From contig JAZRHM010000017.1 of assembly GCA_045644765.1 (NCBI GenBank), positions 1 through 14,119 of the forward strand: a DNA stretch of 14,119 nt, given 5' to 3'. A program made the position numbers and the translations under genes. How positions within the stretch are numbered: position 1 is the first letter of the stretch; each line of letters starts with the position of its first letter. The notes under the pieces were generated by a model, which saw nothing but the letters and a program-made list of their open reading frames with translations, ran no database searches and was not told where the DNA came from. Origin of the DNA: JAFTYO01 sp045644765. GTDB lineage: Bacteria; Pseudomonadota; Alphaproteobacteria; RF32; CAG-239. Positions 13,423-14,119 of the stretch are shown one piece after another.

Positions 13423-13725
13423 ATGAAAAATAAAAAAGAGTTGATTGTTAAAGATAGACATGGTGTTGAGCATAATCTGTATGATTTACCCAAAAATTTT
13501 GTTTTTGATGGCAATATAGACTTGAGTGGGAGTAATTTAAAAGAACTACCGGATTTATCAACCGTAACAGTTACAGGAAGTTTTGATTGTTGGGATTGCA
13601 GTAATTTAACTTCATTAAAAGGTGCTCCAAAAGAAGTTGGTGGATTTTTTAATTGCTCTCGTTGTAAATCCTTAAAATCAACAGATCTTCCAACAACTAA
13701 AATAAAAGGCAAATTGTATAAATGA
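13423..13725 (+). CDS. Short leucine-rich-repeat-like protein, phage-like
   Basis: This 100-residue protein has a polar N-terminus (about 1-30) followed by two or three degenerate LRR-like units. NIDLSGSNLKELPDLSTV is followed by VTGSFDCWDCSNLTSLKGAP and then VGGFFNCSRCKSLKS. The 'G-x-F-x-C-x-x-C-x-x-L-x-S-L-x-G-A-P' pattern recurs in short repeat proteins of phages and accessory regions (recollection, not a search). Four cysteines lie in the CxxC-spaced repeats. Such repeats are binding scaffolds; the partner is unknown. GGAG at 13411-13414, 8 bases upstream, and a strong promoter support expression. Its TGA overlaps the next start codon (ATGA), so the two genes are co-translated. Confidence 0.8.
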   Translation: MKNKKELIVKDRHGVEHNLYDLPKNFVFDGNIDLSGSNLKELPDLSTVTVTGSFDCWDCSNLTSLKGAPKEVGGFFNCSRCKSLKSTDLPTTKIKGKLYK

Positions 13726-14119
13726 AAACACTTAAAAACTACATAAAAGAAAGTTTATCATTAGACATGAAGCTTAACGAGACTTCGTTATTAGACGATT
13801 TTGATAATTTAGAAGCAAATTCAAACGATGCTGTGGCAAAATCATTATCCATTGGATCTGAATACAAAATTGCTTGGACGGAGGATTGGATCGGAATTCA
13901 AAAGTTAGATAAAAAAAAATTAAAAGAACTTAGTTTAAAATCCATATGGGGTCAAACTGTATTTAATTCGCATAGAGGACACACAGTGAAAACGCCGACT
14001 AAATCTGAAACGTTATTATGTAATATCATATTAAGTTTAGATAAATCGTCTTTGGTGGAAGGAGAATATTATGATGTTAAACAAAATAATAGTATATATA
14101 ATACATTAGATATTTTAAC
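13722..14119 (+). CDS. Unknown protein with KESL-type N-terminal leader, 3' end cut by window
   Basis: The ATG overlaps the preceding stop as ATGA, and the frame stays open for 132 codons to the edge of the window. The protein begins MKTLKNYIKESLSLDMKLNE, followed by SLLDDFDNLEANSNDAVAKSL. Openings of the type K-x-L-x-x-Y-I-K-E-S-L and LLDDFD-x-L occur in many proteins of unknown function from gut phages and accessory elements (recollection only). The following segment (IGSEYKIAWTEDWIGIQKLDKKKLKELSLKS) is not recognised, and no transmembrane segment or catalytic motif is visible. Co-transcription with the LRR-like gene suggests a joint role. Function is unknown. Confidence 0.75.
   Translation, partial: MKTLKNYIKESLSLDMKLNETSLLDDFDNLEANSNDAVAKSLSIGSEYKIAWTEDWIGIQKLDKKKLKELSLKSIWGQTVFNSHRGHTVKTPTKSETLLCNIILSLDKSSLVEGEYYDVKQNNSIYNTLDIL

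Noticed and set aside
13350..13712. Minus-strand frame of 120 codons opposite the LRR-like gene
   Set aside because: The plus-strand gene has a strong promoter, a Shine-Dalgarno and overlap with the next gene. The antisense frame has none of these.

Overview
The window is AT-rich, roughly one third G+C by eye. It carries a conserved set of bacterial housekeeping genes on both strands, interspersed with small lineage-specific genes. The RecF, DnaN, long HPF, PtsN, RF3 and trigger factor proteins, together with a VirB8-like protein, suggest a low-GC Gram-negative bacterium. An uncultured host- or gut-associated alphaproteobacterium is the best guess. This rests on protein resemblance read by eye, not on a database search. 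TGG codes for Trp and TGA is used as a stop, so the genetic code is standard.

Left part (1-2726): a tRNA-Arg(ACG) on the minus strand with its own promoter and terminator, then dnaN-recF on the plus strand with a 17-bp gap. Replication (sliding clamp) and recombinational gap repair are coupled here, but dnaA and gyrB are not adjacent.

Middle-left (2727-5635): a secreted MORN/YwqK-repeat protein (minus), a two-gene minus-strand operon of unknown function with a clear promoter and terminator, and a seven-helix hemolysin III-family membrane protein (plus).

Middle (5636-8471): a VirB8-like inner-membrane protein (minus) is divergent from a 632-residue lipoprotein (plus) that looks like a TolC-type outer-membrane factor fused to a C-terminal cadherin/Ig-like domain. 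They share a 133-bp intergenic region with two perfect inverted repeats. This is the most unusual gene pair in the window and may be a cell-envelope export or conjugation-related pair.

Middle-right (8472-12928): hpf-ptsN with a near-consensus promoter, prfC convergent to it, then tRNA-Leu(UAG) followed closely by tig (trigger factor). This block handles ribosome hibernation, nitrogen-PTS signalling, termination-factor recycling and nascent-chain folding.

Right end (12975-14119): a change of character. A tiny glycine-rich double-span membrane protein is divergent from a two-gene operon. That operon encodes a short leucine-rich-repeat-like protein and a protein with an N-terminal KESL-type leader, the latter cut by the window edge. 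The divergent promoters are built on a perfect 10-bp inverted repeat that includes both -35 boxes. These proteins look phage-like, so the window probably enters a phage-derived or otherwise accessory segment here.

No gene-free stretch exceeds 300 bases. No CRISPR array, insertion sequence or rRNA was seen.
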